DNA from: JANMMJ01 sp964543235
Lineage (GTDB): Bacteria; Pseudomonadota; Alphaproteobacteria; Rhizobiales; Aestuariivirgaceae
NCBI GenBank assembly: GCA_964543235.1
Contig: CAZIXE010000002.1
Location: 1-64,000, forward strand
DNA: 64,000 bases
Direction: 5' to 3'
In this document: one piece after another, positions 54,697 to 63,837 of the stretch
Layout: each line of letters starts with the position of its first letter
Numbering within the stretch: the stretch's first letter is position 1
Translations under genes and position numbers: made by a program
The notes under the pieces: generated by a model
The model's input: the letters and a program-made list of their open reading frames with translations, nothing else
The model's database searches: none
What the model was told of the DNA's origin: nothing

Positions 54697-55904
54697 CAGC
54701 TTTGACGACCCTTGTAAGCCGCGCTGACGGGTATCAGGACAATGCCGCGGTCTGCAAGGGTTTTGGACCACTGCCCGAGCGCATCGATGGTGACCGCAAG
54801 CCCCGTGCCTGACGCAATGGCAACACCATCGGCCCGTGCCAGGTCTTCGAGCTGGCTCAGCTGGGCGGCAATCGCCTGCGGCTCGGGATTGGCGTCGATG
54901 ATGACGCCAGCCGTGCGAACCGGCAGCCCGAGACTTCCGCCGACTTCACCGGCCATGTTGCGGGCCACCGACCCGTCGCCCAGGAAGATCAGGCCACGGC
55001 GCTTGATCTCTGAAAGGATCGGCTTCAGCGGCTGCGGTTCCGACAGAAGCCTGGCGCCCATGTAGTTGACGATTCCCGTATAACCCGCGAACCGGCCCAT
55101 GTGCCAGGCCAGGGCATCGAGGTTGCTGTTGACATCGGCATCGGCGAGGATCGTCTTCGGTCCCGGATTGACCGCCGGATAGCCGAAGGGCTCCATGGGC
55201 AGCTGCAGCATGACTTCGTGTCCGCCGGCCCGGGCCTTGTTGACCTGGGCCTGCAGATCATCGCCATAGGGCGCGAAGGCAAAGGTGATCTCGCCTGGCA
55301 ATTCAGCAATGGCCTGGCGGGTGAGGTCGCTGTTGAGGCCCATGCCGCCCAGCACGATGGCGATCTTGGGGGCATCGCCCAGCATCGACTGTTGCGAAGC
55401 CTTGCGCGCATAGACGGCAGAAGGTTTCTTGTTGTTGGCGCCGACCTTGGGCAGGATGCCGTAGGGCCCCTGTTCCGATACAGCGGCGATGGGGGCCGGC
55501 GGCAGTGAGCGCCGTGGCGCGACGATGATTGCCGAATCGGTTTCGACCACGTCCTGCGCCCTGGGCCTGACGATCTTGATGTCGGGTTCTTCCCCGATGT
55601 CGGGTATGGGTTCGTCATCGCCGATCGGCTCGGCTGCTTCGACCGCGACAGGCTGCTCCGCCTCCGCCTGGTCCGGCGCCTTGCTGACCGAGCCTGTCGT
55701 CATTTCCTGGGCGGGCGGCACCGCCATGACCAGCACCGGCTCACCGGCGAAGGGATACGGCGTGCGGATGGCCCAGACCGTGACGCTCACCATCCCCGCC
55801 AGCAACAGGACCGCGGCAACCGGCAAGAGCCCCGGCCTCCTGAGCCACAGCCTCTCCCAAAAGCTTCGCCGCTTCAGGGGCTTACGGAGTTCATTCGCAA
55901 ACAT
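54696..55904 (-). CDS. Divergent polysaccharide deacetylase family protein
   Basis: 402 residues. A cytoplasmic basic start and one membrane segment (~28-48) lead to a proline-rich linker and a C-terminal deacetylase-like (PF04748/YibQ) domain from ~175 (IAIVLGGMGLNSDLTRQAIAELP, MLQLPMEPFGYPAVNPGP, IFLGDGSVARNMAGEVG). In related genomes this gene usually follows ctpA and precedes rppH on one strand; here ctpA is more than 30 kb away and the gene is inverted relative to it. Confidence 0.9.
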   Translation of the reverse strand: MFANELRKPLKRRSFWERLWLRRPGLLPVAAVLLLAGMVSVTVWAIRTPYPFAGEPVLVMAVPPAQEMTTGSVSKAPDQAEAEQPVAVEAAEPIGDDEPIPDIGEEPDIKIVRPRAQDVVETDSAIIVAPRRSLPPAPIAAVSEQGPYGILPKVGANNKKPSAVYARKASQQSMLGDAPKIAIVLGGMGLNSDLTRQAIAELPGEITFAFAPYGDDLQAQVNKARAGGHEVMLQLPMEPFGYPAVNPGPKTILADADVNSNLDALAWHMGRFAGYTGIVNYMGARLLSEPQPLKPILSEIKRRGLIFLGDGSVARNMAGEVGGSLGLPVRTAGVIIDANPEPQAIAAQLSQLEDLARADGVAIASGTGLAVTIDALGQWSKTLADRGIVLIPVSAAYKGRQS

Positions 55905-55975
55905 GACGCGTCTGTCAGACCGGCGGATTGATTCTTGAACCCGCGATTCTGAACCGGAATCCGTTAACGCATTGT

Positions 55976-57436
55976 TTACCGTAAGGCCACCGGTTCGGCA
56001 TCGTCGCCGCCAAGGCCCGGGTCATCCGGCGGTCGCACCGGCTCGACCTTGCGAGGTTTTTCGACCCTCACGGGCTTGGCAGGAGGCGCGACCGGCTCGG
56101 GTGCCGATTCGGGTTCCGTCGCCGCTTCCACGGCGGCCGGCCCGGCATGAGTCAGCGCGTCATACGGTGTCTTCCACACCGCAATGGCCACTTCGCCGCT
56201 GACCGGGGATACCGCGCTCCAACGCGGGCTTGCCACGCCATCGATGACCCACAGCGGGGCCGGCGGGGCATGGATCGCCCGTGCCAGCCATTCACGCGCC
56301 CGGCCCTTGTCGCCGGTCTCGCCGTCTTCGAGATCGGCCATCAGCGCACACACCCGCGCCTCCGGCTGCTCCGCAATGTAAGGCGCCAGCGAACTGCGCG
56401 CCTCGGCCCATTCCCTGGCGGCGATCGCCGCTCGTGCCAGCGCCAGCTTGCCTTCAAGGCCGCCATCGTGATTGGCCACCAGTTCGCGGATGCGTGCCAG
56501 CCGCTCACGTGGGCCATCGCCCAGCCTGGCATAGGCCCACGCCTCCGCGAGGTCGGGATGGGGCGCCAGTGCCCAGGTCTTGCGCAGGACCCGGAATACC
56601 TTGCGTGGTGATCCCTGCTGCGCATAGCTGCGTGCCGCCACCACCGCGGCAGGCACCAGCGCCGGGTCGAGCTGATGCGCCTTAAGTGCCAGGTTGAGCG
56701 CCTGCTCGCGCTTGCTGGTTTCAAGCTCCAGCGCTTCGGCGGCATAGAGTGCCGCGCGCTTGCGCTCGGCGAGTTGCGCATCGACCAATCCTGACCGGCG
56801 CTGCTGTTCGAGGGTGAGCGAGGCCGCCGTCCAGTCCTTGGCGGCGAGCTGCGCCTGCAGCATTGCCGTCGACGCCCAGGCCAGCGACGGGTTCTTCTGC
56901 AGCGCCCGTTCGGCAAGTTCGCGCGCCTTGGCCATGTCGCCGGCCTGCCGCGCCTCGACGAACAGGCCGCGCAGCCCCAGCGCCTCCGTGTCGGGTGATG
57001 AAAGCATGGCCTCGAAGGCGGACTTGACGGCGCCGCGGTCGCCCCTGAGCTGCGCCGCCTGCGCTTCCAGCAGCCTGACCAGCGGTTCGTCCTTCAGCGA
57101 TTTCGCCGCGATCTGCGCGTGCCGCCGGGCCGCGGCACCATCTCCGGCGCCTGCCGCGATGATGCCGCGCGACAGCGATTCATAGCCCTTGCGGTGACGC
57201 CGGAAGCGGACATATTCGCCCACCGCCTTCGGCGAGCGGAACAGCCGCCGGACGAACTGGTAGGCAAACCACAGTGCGGCCACGGCGAGCAGCACCACGG
57301 CCACAGCGAAGAGCAGTGGCGTTTCGATTTCGCGCCCCAGCCAGCGCACTGTGACGAGGCCGGGCCGATCGACCAGCCATGCAAATGCGGCTGCTGCCGC
57401 CGCCAGCAACCCGAGCCGCCAGACGAACCGGATCAT
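55976..57436 (-). CDS. hemY: HemY N-terminal domain/TPR membrane protein
   Basis: 486 residues from the ATG at 57436. Two N-terminal membrane segments (~5-20 and ~40-60) are followed by an alpha-helical TPR-like region (~100-400) and a Pro-rich tail. It is the HemY-N family associated with heme genes in proteobacteria, not the protoporphyrinogen oxidase of the same symbol; function not established. Its start overlaps the mic60 stop by four bases. Confidence 0.88.
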   Translation of the reverse strand: MIRFVWRLGLLAAAAAAFAWLVDRPGLVTVRWLGREIETPLLFAVAVVLLAVAALWFAYQFVRRLFRSPKAVGEYVRFRRHRKGYESLSRGIIAAGAGDGAAARRHAQIAAKSLKDEPLVRLLEAQAAQLRGDRGAVKSAFEAMLSSPDTEALGLRGLFVEARQAGDMAKARELAERALQKNPSLAWASTAMLQAQLAAKDWTAASLTLEQQRRSGLVDAQLAERKRAALYAAEALELETSKREQALNLALKAHQLDPALVPAAVVAARSYAQQGSPRKVFRVLRKTWALAPHPDLAEAWAYARLGDGPRERLARIRELVANHDGGLEGKLALARAAIAAREWAEARSSLAPYIAEQPEARVCALMADLEDGETGDKGRAREWLARAIHAPPAPLWVIDGVASPRWSAVSPVSGEVAIAVWKTPYDALTHAGPAAVEAATEPESAPEPVAPPAKPVRVEKPRKVEPVRPPDDPGLGGDDAEPVALR

Positions 57437-58671
57437 GGAGCGCCGCCGATCGCCGCAATCTGCCTCAGCACCGCTGCAGACAGTGCCTCCGTTGCGGAAT
57501 CGGCGTCGATTCGCGCCTGCACCCGCTCGCGCCACACCCTGAGCCCGTCAGGCATGGGGCCCTCGCCGGCGGCGAGCGCCAGCGCTTCGCGCAGATTGCC
57601 GTCTGCCGCCGCCGCCGATGCCTTCAGCGCAACATCGCTCCAGTCCGTCTCGCCGATGTTCCGGATCTTGACGACACTGCCCAGGACTCCGAGCACGGTG
57701 CTCCAGTAGCTTCCATCGGCCTCCGCCGCAGGGGGTGGTGCAGGCGGCGTCAGCGTCTCGGCAAGCCTTGCGGCCTCCTCGGCGAGCATAGCCGGCGACG
57801 GCACGCCATGCGCCGCAAGCCGCTCCAGAACCTCGAGACCTGGCGCTGCCGGCACCAGATTGGCAATCCTCTGCATTTCATCGGCAAACGGTGTTCCAGC
57901 TGCGATCTTGGCCTTGAGATCGGCCAGCGCCTGCGACAACAGCGTCGCCACCTCTGCGCCCCCTGTGCCTCCTCTGGCCTTGAGATCGGCGACATCCTTC
58001 TCGATCGTTTCCACCCGCGCCCGCAATTCGCCGAGCGCCGCCGTATCAACGACGCGGGCCTGCCCGTTCTCTGCAGCAGGCTGTGCCGCCAGGACCGCTT
58101 TCAGCGCATCGATCGCCTGCTGCGTGGCCGCTGTCCGCGCTTCCAGCGTCGCGAGAGCCTCGGCCTGGCCGCGCGCAGCCTCCTGCGCCACCGCGGCATT
58201 CTGAAGCGCTGTATCGGCAGCTGCCTGTGCCGCCTTGATCGTTTCATCAATTCCGCCAGAGCTGGCCTTCAGCGCGTCAACCGCCGTGCCAATCCCGCGC
58301 AGTTGCTCGCTGAGCGTCTTGTTTTCAGCTTCCAGAGTGGCGAGCCTGGCGGCCATCGCCGTCATCTCGTCGCTCGGCCAGAAGCGCGCCCCATAGGACT
58401 TGTAGGCCCAGGCTCCGCCGATTGCGGCGAGCGCCACCAGGGCAACTGCACCCCACAGCCGTGCCGGAGACCGCGCCGCGGCGGGCGCTGCCGCAGGCGG
58501 CGGCGACGCGGGCCCGGCTGCCGCCTCCTGCCCCGCCTCGCTGCCTGAAGCGGATTCGGAGGCCGCCGCCGCCGGCTCGTCCATATCCTCGACTTCTTCA
58601 GCCTTCAGGTCGATCACCGGTGCCTTCGGATCGACATCCGCTTCGAGTTCCGGCTTGTGCTTCTTCGCCAT
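57433..58671 (-). CDS. Mic60/mitofilin-like inner membrane protein
   Basis: 412 residues from the ATG at 58671. An acidic and Ala/Pro-rich cytoplasmic start, one membrane segment (~72-90), a long coiled coil (~100-250) and a C-terminal mitofilin-like domain (~270-412). Alphaproteobacterial Mic60 homologues are known to sit in heme-biosynthesis operons and to shape intracytoplasmic membranes; the position between hemD and hemY fits exactly. Coiled-coil sequence is fast-evolving, so the assignment relies largely on layout and position. Confidence 0.82.
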   Translation of the reverse strand: MAKKHKPELEADVDPKAPVIDLKAEEVEDMDEPAAAASESASGSEAGQEAAAGPASPPPAAAPAAARSPARLWGAVALVALAAIGGAWAYKSYGARFWPSDEMTAMAARLATLEAENKTLSEQLRGIGTAVDALKASSGGIDETIKAAQAAADTALQNAAVAQEAARGQAEALATLEARTAATQQAIDALKAVLAAQPAAENGQARVVDTAALGELRARVETIEKDVADLKARGGTGGAEVATLLSQALADLKAKIAAGTPFADEMQRIANLVPAAPGLEVLERLAAHGVPSPAMLAEEAARLAETLTPPAPPPAAEADGSYWSTVLGVLGSVVKIRNIGETDWSDVALKASAAAADGNLREALALAAGEGPMPDGLRVWRERVQARIDADSATEALSAAVLRQIAAIGGAP

Positions 58672-58710
58672 TGCGGCTTCCCTCGCCAATCGGGGCGCTT
58701 TTGCCAGCCG

Positions 58711-59424
58711 TCAGCGGCCGGGGTCAAGTAAACGCAACAGCGCTTCCTCGTTGGGCTGCGCCGCCACGATCGTGAGATAGTCCTTGCCAAGTGCCGCGGC
58801 AACATTCTGTGACAGGCAGTAGTGGCGCAGCAGTTGGGCCTCGTGTGTGAGACCGCCGGCGGCGACGCAGCTGCTCCACAGACGCGCCGAACGCGGCGAA
58901 TAGAGCAGAACGCCCTCAGCCGTACCATCCCGGAGTGCCGCCGCTGCCGCCGCCGATAGCGCCTCGGCCGGAACCGCGTCATAAAGCACCACGCGCTCTG
59001 CCGTCAGGCCGCGCGCGGCCAGCGCACCGGCAAGATCACCGGCGGTTTGGGCCCCGGAGAGATAAAGCACCGCCCCCCGCGCCGGTTGACACTTTGCGGC
59101 GATGGTCTCGGCAAGCTGGGTGATATCGCCGGCGCCTGCGACGACATGGTGGAAGCCCGCCATTTCAGCGGCGCGGGCCGACTGTTCGCCGACCGTGAAG
59201 CACGGCAGGTCGCGAAGCTGCGCGAACGCCGGATGCCGCGCCACCGCGCGGGCCGCATTGGCGCTGGACAGCGCCACCGCCTGGACGCCCGTCGCCGCAA
59301 TTGCCTGCGGCGCGCGCATGGCAATCGTCATGACCGGCGAGACGATCGCTTCATGACCGAGCACCAGAAGCCTTGCCTCGAGCCGGACAGCATCGTCGGC
59401 AGGCCGCGTGACGATGAGACGCAT
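58711..59424 (-). CDS. hemD: Uroporphyrinogen-III synthase
   Basis: 237 residues of the two-lobed HemD fold (starts RLIVTRPADDAVRLEARLL; AVALSSANAARAV and GVLLYSPRSARLW in the two lobes). It closes and inverts ring D of hydroxymethylbilane. The start overlaps the hemC stop (TGATG), coupling the two consecutive steps of tetrapyrrole synthesis. Confidence 0.92.
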   Translation of the reverse strand: MRLIVTRPADDAVRLEARLLVLGHEAIVSPVMTIAMRAPQAIAATGVQAVALSSANAARAVARHPAFAQLRDLPCFTVGEQSARAAEMAGFHHVVAGAGDITQLAETIAAKCQPARGAVLYLSGAQTAGDLAGALAARGLTAERVVLYDAVPAEALSAAAAAALRDGTAEGVLLYSPRSARLWSSCVAAGGLTHEAQLLRHYCLSQNVAAALGKDYLTIVAAQPNEEALLRLLDPGR

Positions 59425-60338
59425 CAGCGGGCGATCAGCGCGCCACCGCGGGCCTTCACCTCGAGGCCCGCCTCGCGTCCCAGACGTTCGGCATCGGCGA
59501 GGCCGCCCGACCGCGTCGCCTCGAAGCAGTGGCTGCCATCGGGCGTCAGGGACTGGCCGCGGAATGACAGCTGGCCCGCCACGAGTGTCGCATGGCCTGC
59601 CAGCGGCGTGCGGCAGGAGCCGTCAAGGGCGGCCAGAAATGCCCGCTCGCAGGCAATTGCAATGGCCGTATCGGCGTGATTGAGTGGCGCCAGCAGGTCC
59701 CTGACCCGCTCGTTCCGCGCATTGATCTCGAGGCCGATGGCACCCTGTGCCACCGCCGGCAGCATCTGTTCAATGGGGATCGCCGCGGTGATTCTGTCGG
59801 CGAGTCCGAGCCGGTTAAGTCCCGCGCAGGCCAGAAACGTCGCCTGCGCCACGCCCTCTTCGAGCTTCCGCAGCCGGGTTTCGACATTGCCGCGGAATTG
59901 CACTGTCGACACATCGGGTCTCATGCGCCTGAGCTGCGCCGTCCGCCTGACCGACGATGAACCGACCACGGCCCCGCGCGGCAACGCCTCGATCGACGCA
60001 GCGACCGGACTCACAAACGCATCGCGGGCATCTTCGCGCGGCAGCAGTGCTGCAATGGCAAGGCCGTCGGGCAGCATCGCCGGCATGTCCTTCATCGAAT
60101 GCACGGCGAGGTCGATGCTGCCGTCCAGCAGCGCCTCCTCGATCTCCTTCGTGAACAGCCCCTTGCCGCCGATCTCCAGCAGCGGCCGGTCGCGCACCCG
60201 GTCGCCGGTCGTCACGATGGTCACGATTTCGATGTCCTCGTCGCCGTAGCCATGCGCGGCTATCAGCCGGTCGCGGGTCTCATGGGCCTGGGCGAGGGCG
60301 AGCCGTGAGCCACGCGTGCCGATGCGGAGTTTGGGCAT
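59424..60338 (-). CDS. hemC: Hydroxymethylbilane synthase (porphobilinogen deaminase)
   Basis: 304 residues from the ATG at 60338. Family motifs: IGTRGSRLALAQA near 5, HSMKDMP near 80, SSSVRRTAQL near 127, and the dipyrromethane cofactor cysteine in DGSCRTPLAG. It condenses four porphobilinogens. Diverges from tsaD with a 78-base shared upstream region. Confidence 0.96.
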   Translation of the reverse strand: MPKLRIGTRGSRLALAQAHETRDRLIAAHGYGDEDIEIVTIVTTGDRVRDRPLLEIGGKGLFTKEIEEALLDGSIDLAVHSMKDMPAMLPDGLAIAALLPREDARDAFVSPVAASIEALPRGAVVGSSSVRRTAQLRRMRPDVSTVQFRGNVETRLRKLEEGVAQATFLACAGLNRLGLADRITAAIPIEQMLPAVAQGAIGLEINARNERVRDLLAPLNHADTAIAIACERAFLAALDGSCRTPLAGHATLVAGQLSFRGQSLTPDGSHCFEATRSGGLADAERLGREAGLEVKARGGALIAR

Positions 60339-60416
60339 TTGCAAGAGACGTGAACCCAATGCTAGACGCTTCCGCGTTCCTTCTAGCCCCTCGTACGGAG
60401 AAGTCCACACTCATCC

Positions 60417-61511
60417 ATGGCCGCATCCAGCCTCACCATCCTCGGCATCGAAACCTCCTGTGACGAGACGGCGGCAGCGGTGGTGCGCCGTCATGCCGAC
60501 GGCAGCGGCGAAATCCTGTCGAACGTGGTGTTGTCGCAGCTTGAGGAACATGCACCCTTCGGCGGCGTGGTGCCGGAGGTTGCAGCGCGCGCCCACGTCG
60601 AGCATCTCGACCGCCTTGTCGACGGGGCTTTGCGGCAGGCTGGCGTCACGCTTGCCGCGGTGGACGCAATCGCTGCCACGGCGGGTCCGGGCCTGATCGG
60701 CGGCCTGCTCGTCGGACTCACCATGGCCAAGGGCATGGCGCTCGCCCTGGGCAAGCCGCTTCTCGCCGTCAACCATCTCGAAGCCCATGCACTGACACCT
60801 CGTCTGCTGGGAAGCCTGGACTTTCCCTATCTCCTCCTCCTCATTTCGGGCGGTCATACGCAGTTCCAGCTGGTCGAGGGCGTTGGCCGCTACCATCGCC
60901 TCGGAACCACCATCGACGACGCCATCGGCGAAGCCTTCGACAAGACGGCCAAGCTTTTGGGGCTGGGCTATCCGGGCGGACCGGAAGTCGAGGCCCGCGC
61001 CCGCCGCGGCAATCCGGCCCGCTTCGACTTTCCGCTCCCCCTGAAAGGCCGCCCCGACTGCAATTTCTCGTTCTCCGGCCTCAAGACCGCGGTCCGCGAA
61101 ACCGTCAAGGATCTCGGCGATCTGTCCGAGCAGGACATCGCCGACATCTGTGCCTCCTTCGAACGTGCCATCGCCGGTACCATGCGCGACCGCCTCGCCG
61201 CCGCCTTCCGCCTGTTTCGCGAGCGCTGCCCGGCCGCCGCGGCGCCAACCCTCGTCGTCGCCGGTGGTGTTGCCGCCAACGCCATGCTGCGCCGCGTATT
61301 CGACGACATGAGCGGCGAGCACGGTTTTGCCCTCGCGATACCGCCAGCCCATCTGTGTACGGACAATGCCGCCATGGTTGCCTGGGCAGGTGCCGAGCGG
61401 CTGGTGCTCGGTCACAGTGACGGCCTGGCGGCCGCGGCCCGCCCGCGCTGGCCGCTCGACACCGCATCTGCGCCGGCCTATGGCGCAGGCCGCCTGGGTG
61501 CCAAGGCGTGA
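60417..61511 (+). CDS. tsaD: tRNA N6-threonylcarbamoyladenosine transferase TsaD
   Basis: 364 residues. Kae1/TsaD motifs: LGIETSCDETAAAVV near 8, metal-binding HLEAHAL near 119, LISGGHTQ near 143 and VAGGVAANAMLR near 282. It transfers threonylcarbamoyl to A37 of ANN-decoding tRNAs. It overlaps gpsA by four bases. Confidence 0.97.
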   Translation: MAASSLTILGIETSCDETAAAVVRRHADGSGEILSNVVLSQLEEHAPFGGVVPEVAARAHVEHLDRLVDGALRQAGVTLAAVDAIAATAGPGLIGGLLVGLTMAKGMALALGKPLLAVNHLEAHALTPRLLGSLDFPYLLLLISGGHTQFQLVEGVGRYHRLGTTIDDAIGEAFDKTAKLLGLGYPGGPEVEARARRGNPARFDFPLPLKGRPDCNFSFSGLKTAVRETVKDLGDLSEQDIADICASFERAIAGTMRDRLAAAFRLFRERCPAAAAPTLVVAGGVAANAMLRRVFDDMSGEHGFALAIPPAHLCTDNAAMVAWAGAERLVLGHSDGLAAAARPRWPLDTASAPAYGAGRLGAKA

Positions 61512-62431
61512 CGGAACCGATCGGCATTGCCGGCGAAGGTGCCTGGGGCCGGGCGCTGGCCCATGTCGCCGCCCGCGCCGGGCAGAGTGTCGTGTCCTGG
61601 GCAAGAGACCGTGATCCCGGCATCCTGGCAGGCAGCAAAGTCATTGTTCTCGCTGTGCCGGCGCAGGCATGCCGGGAGGTTCTGCGCTGCCTCGCACCGG
61701 TGCTGTCGCGCGGCCTTCCGCTCATTATTGCCGCCAAGGGCATCGAGCAGACGACCGGCCGCTTCATGCATGAGGTTGCCGATGAGGAAGCTCCCAAGTG
61801 CAGCGCCATGGTCCTGTCGGGGCCGAGCTTTGCCGCCGACGTCATGCGCGACCTTCCCACCGCCGTGACACTTGCCGGCCCGACCCTTGCCGAAGCCGCG
61901 CGCATCGCCGGATGGTTCGCGGGGCCGGCTTTTCGGGTTTACGCTTCCGACGACGTCAGGGGCGTCGAGATCGGCGGCGCGCTCAAGAACGTCCTGGCCA
62001 TCGCCTGCGGCATCTCCGATGGCCGCGGCCTCGGCGACAGCGCCAGGGCGGCGCTCACCACCCGCGGCTTTGCCGAGCTGATGCGCTTCGGCAGGAAGCT
62101 TGGCGCGCAACCTGACACCCTCACCGGTCTCTCGGGCCTCGGCGATCTGCTCCTGACCTGTTCCAGCCGCCAGTCACGCAACTATGGCTTTGGCTTTGCC
62201 ATCGGCCGGGGGTCGAGCCCGGCGCAGGCGCGCGCCACCATCACCGGCGTCATTGAAGGCGCCCACACCGCTTCCATCGCCGCCGCCCTCGCGGGCCGGC
62301 ATGGCATCGACATGCCGATCGTCCGGGCCGTCCATGCCATTATTGACGAGGGCGCTGCGCCGGGCGATGAGATTTCCCGCCTCATGCAAAGGCCGCTGCG
62401 GCCCGAATTCGCCGGCCGGGAGGAGACCTGA
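61508..62431 (+). CDS. gpsA: Glycerol-3-phosphate dehydrogenase (NAD(P)+)
   Basis: 307 residues from a GTG that overlaps the tsaD stop. Rossmann motif GEGAWGRALA near 8, catalytic K in EIGGALKNVLAIACG near 160 and GLSGLGDLLLTCSS near 205. It makes sn-glycerol-3-phosphate for phospholipids. It is about 20-25 residues shorter than many members, with a trimmed N-terminal beta region. Confidence 0.94.
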   Translation: MTEPIGIAGEGAWGRALAHVAARAGQSVVSWARDRDPGILAGSKVIVLAVPAQACREVLRCLAPVLSRGLPLIIAAKGIEQTTGRFMHEVADEEAPKCSAMVLSGPSFAADVMRDLPTAVTLAGPTLAEAARIAGWFAGPAFRVYASDDVRGVEIGGALKNVLAIACGISDGRGLGDSARAALTTRGFAELMRFGRKLGAQPDTLTGLSGLGDLLLTCSSRQSRNYGFGFAIGRGSSPAQARATITGVIEGAHTASIAAALAGRHGIDMPIVRAVHAIIDEGAAPGDEISRLMQRPLRPEFAGREET

Positions 62432-62718
62432 TGCTCTTTGCCCTGATCTGTACCGACAAGCCGGACAGTCTCGATCTGCGCATGCAGGTGCGGCCCGACC
62501 ATCTCGCTTTTCTCGAAGGTTTGGGCACGGCCTTGAAGGCCGCCGGCCCCTTCACCGACGATGCTGGCCATCCGACCGGCTCACTGGTGATCATCGAGGC
62601 CGCCGACCGGACGGCGGCGATGGCCATCGCCGGCGCCGATCCCTATGGCAAGGCGGGCCTCTTTCAGTCGGTCGAGATCAGGCCGTGGAAGTGGCTGATC
62701 GGGAATCCGGAGACCTGA
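62431..62718 (+). CDS. YciI family protein
   Basis: 95 residues with the YciI ferredoxin-like pattern (MLFALICTDKPDS, R...HLAFL, DPYGKAGLF). Small cytoplasmic protein of uncertain enzymatic role; some relatives are dioxygenase- or dehydrochlorinase-like. Its first base overlaps the last base of the gpsA stop, an arrangement common in alphaproteobacteria. Confidence 0.9.
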   Translation: MLFALICTDKPDSLDLRMQVRPDHLAFLEGLGTALKAAGPFTDDAGHPTGSLVIIEAADRTAAMAIAGADPYGKAGLFQSVEIRPWKWLIGNPET

Positions 62719-62721
62719 GCC

Positions 62722-63144
62722 ATGGCCTACTGGTTGTTCAAATCCGAGCCCGAAGTCTGGTCATGGCAACAGCAGAAGGCCAGGGGGGCGGCCGGCGAGG
62801 AATGGACTGGCGTGCGCAACTACCAGGCCCGCAACAACATGCGCGCCATGAAGCTGGGCGATCGCGGGTTCTTCTACCATTCGAATGAGGGCAAGGCGGT
62901 GGTCGGCATCGTCGAGGTCTGCAGGCTGGCCCATCCCGATTCGAGCACGGATGACCCGCGCTGGGAATGTGTCGACATTCGCGCCGTGGCCGATGTGCCA
63001 AGGCCGGTGAGCCTGGACACCATCAAGGCTGACCCGCGCCTCGCCGGCATGGTGCTGGTGAACAACTCCCGTCTGTCGGTTCAGCCCGTCACCGCCGCCG
63101 AGTGGAAGACGATCTGCGCGCTGGGCGGCGTGAAGAAGGCCTGA
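62722..63144 (+). CDS. EVE domain-containing protein
   Basis: 140 residues with the EVE/PUA-like fold pattern (YWLFKSEPEVWSW at the N-terminus, GVRNYQARNNMRAMKLGDRGFFYHS, GIVEV). EVE domains bind modified bases in nucleic acids. It lies 3 bases after yciI and overlaps the methyltransferase start. Confidence 0.93.
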   Translation: MAYWLFKSEPEVWSWQQQKARGAAGEEWTGVRNYQARNNMRAMKLGDRGFFYHSNEGKAVVGIVEVCRLAHPDSSTDDPRWECVDIRAVADVPRPVSLDTIKADPRLAGMVLVNNSRLSVQPVTAAEWKTICALGGVKKA

Positions 63145-63800
63145 TGCACGGCATCATCGACCGGAATGCCTTCATCCGCGCCAATACTTCCGTGATGGCG
63201 CCGCCGCTGGTGCCCGAAATCAGCCTGCATCTTGCCCATGAGGCCGTGCCCATCTGGCAGAAGACGGAGGAGCAGCTGGGTGAAATCGGCCTGCCGCCGC
63301 CCTTCTGGGCCTTTGCCTGGGCCGGCGGCCAGGCCCTTGCCCGCTACATCCTCGATCACCCGGAAAGCGTCCGCGGCAAGTCTGTCCTCGACCTTGCCTC
63401 GGGCTCGGGGCTCGTCGGCATCGCCGCCATGCTGGCGGGGGCCGCATCGGCACTGGCGGCGGACATTGACCGCTTCGCCGTCGCCGCCATTGCGATGAAT
63501 GCAGCGTTGAACGGCGTAGCCATTGACACAACCGATGAAGACCTCCTGCGGCACGCCGCAGCCGGCGTCGACACCATTCTCGTGGGCGACCTCTTCTACG
63601 AGCAACTGCTTGCAGCCCGCGCGCATGCCTGGCTCGAGGCGGCGCACGCCCGTGGCGCGGCCGTGTTCATCGGCGATCCCGGCCGAGCCTATCTCCCGAG
63701 GCACGCGCTCGTGAAGCTCGCCGAATACCATGTGCCGGTCACCCGCGAGCTGGAAGACGCCGAGATCAAGCGAACGGCAGTGTGGACACTCAGGGCCTGA
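63144..63800 (+). CDS. Class I SAM-dependent methyltransferase (ETFB-lysine/nicotinamide methylase-like)
   Basis: 218 residues from the ATG at 63144, which overlaps the EVE stop. SAM-binding motif I SVLDLASGSGLVGIAA near 75 and the family's PPPFWAFAWAGGQALARY segment near 51, as well as LVGDLFYEQ near 150. The family includes protein lysine methyltransferases such as that for ETF beta; the target here is unknown. Confidence 0.88.
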   Translation: MHGIIDRNAFIRANTSVMAPPLVPEISLHLAHEAVPIWQKTEEQLGEIGLPPPFWAFAWAGGQALARYILDHPESVRGKSVLDLASGSGLVGIAAMLAGAASALAADIDRFAVAAIAMNAALNGVAIDTTDEDLLRHAAAGVDTILVGDLFYEQLLAARAHAWLEAAHARGAAVFIGDPGRAYLPRHALVKLAEYHVPVTRELEDAEIKRTAVWTLRA

Positions 63801-63837
63801 CCGCCCTTAGCGCGAACCACGCCTGGACTCGAAGCCG

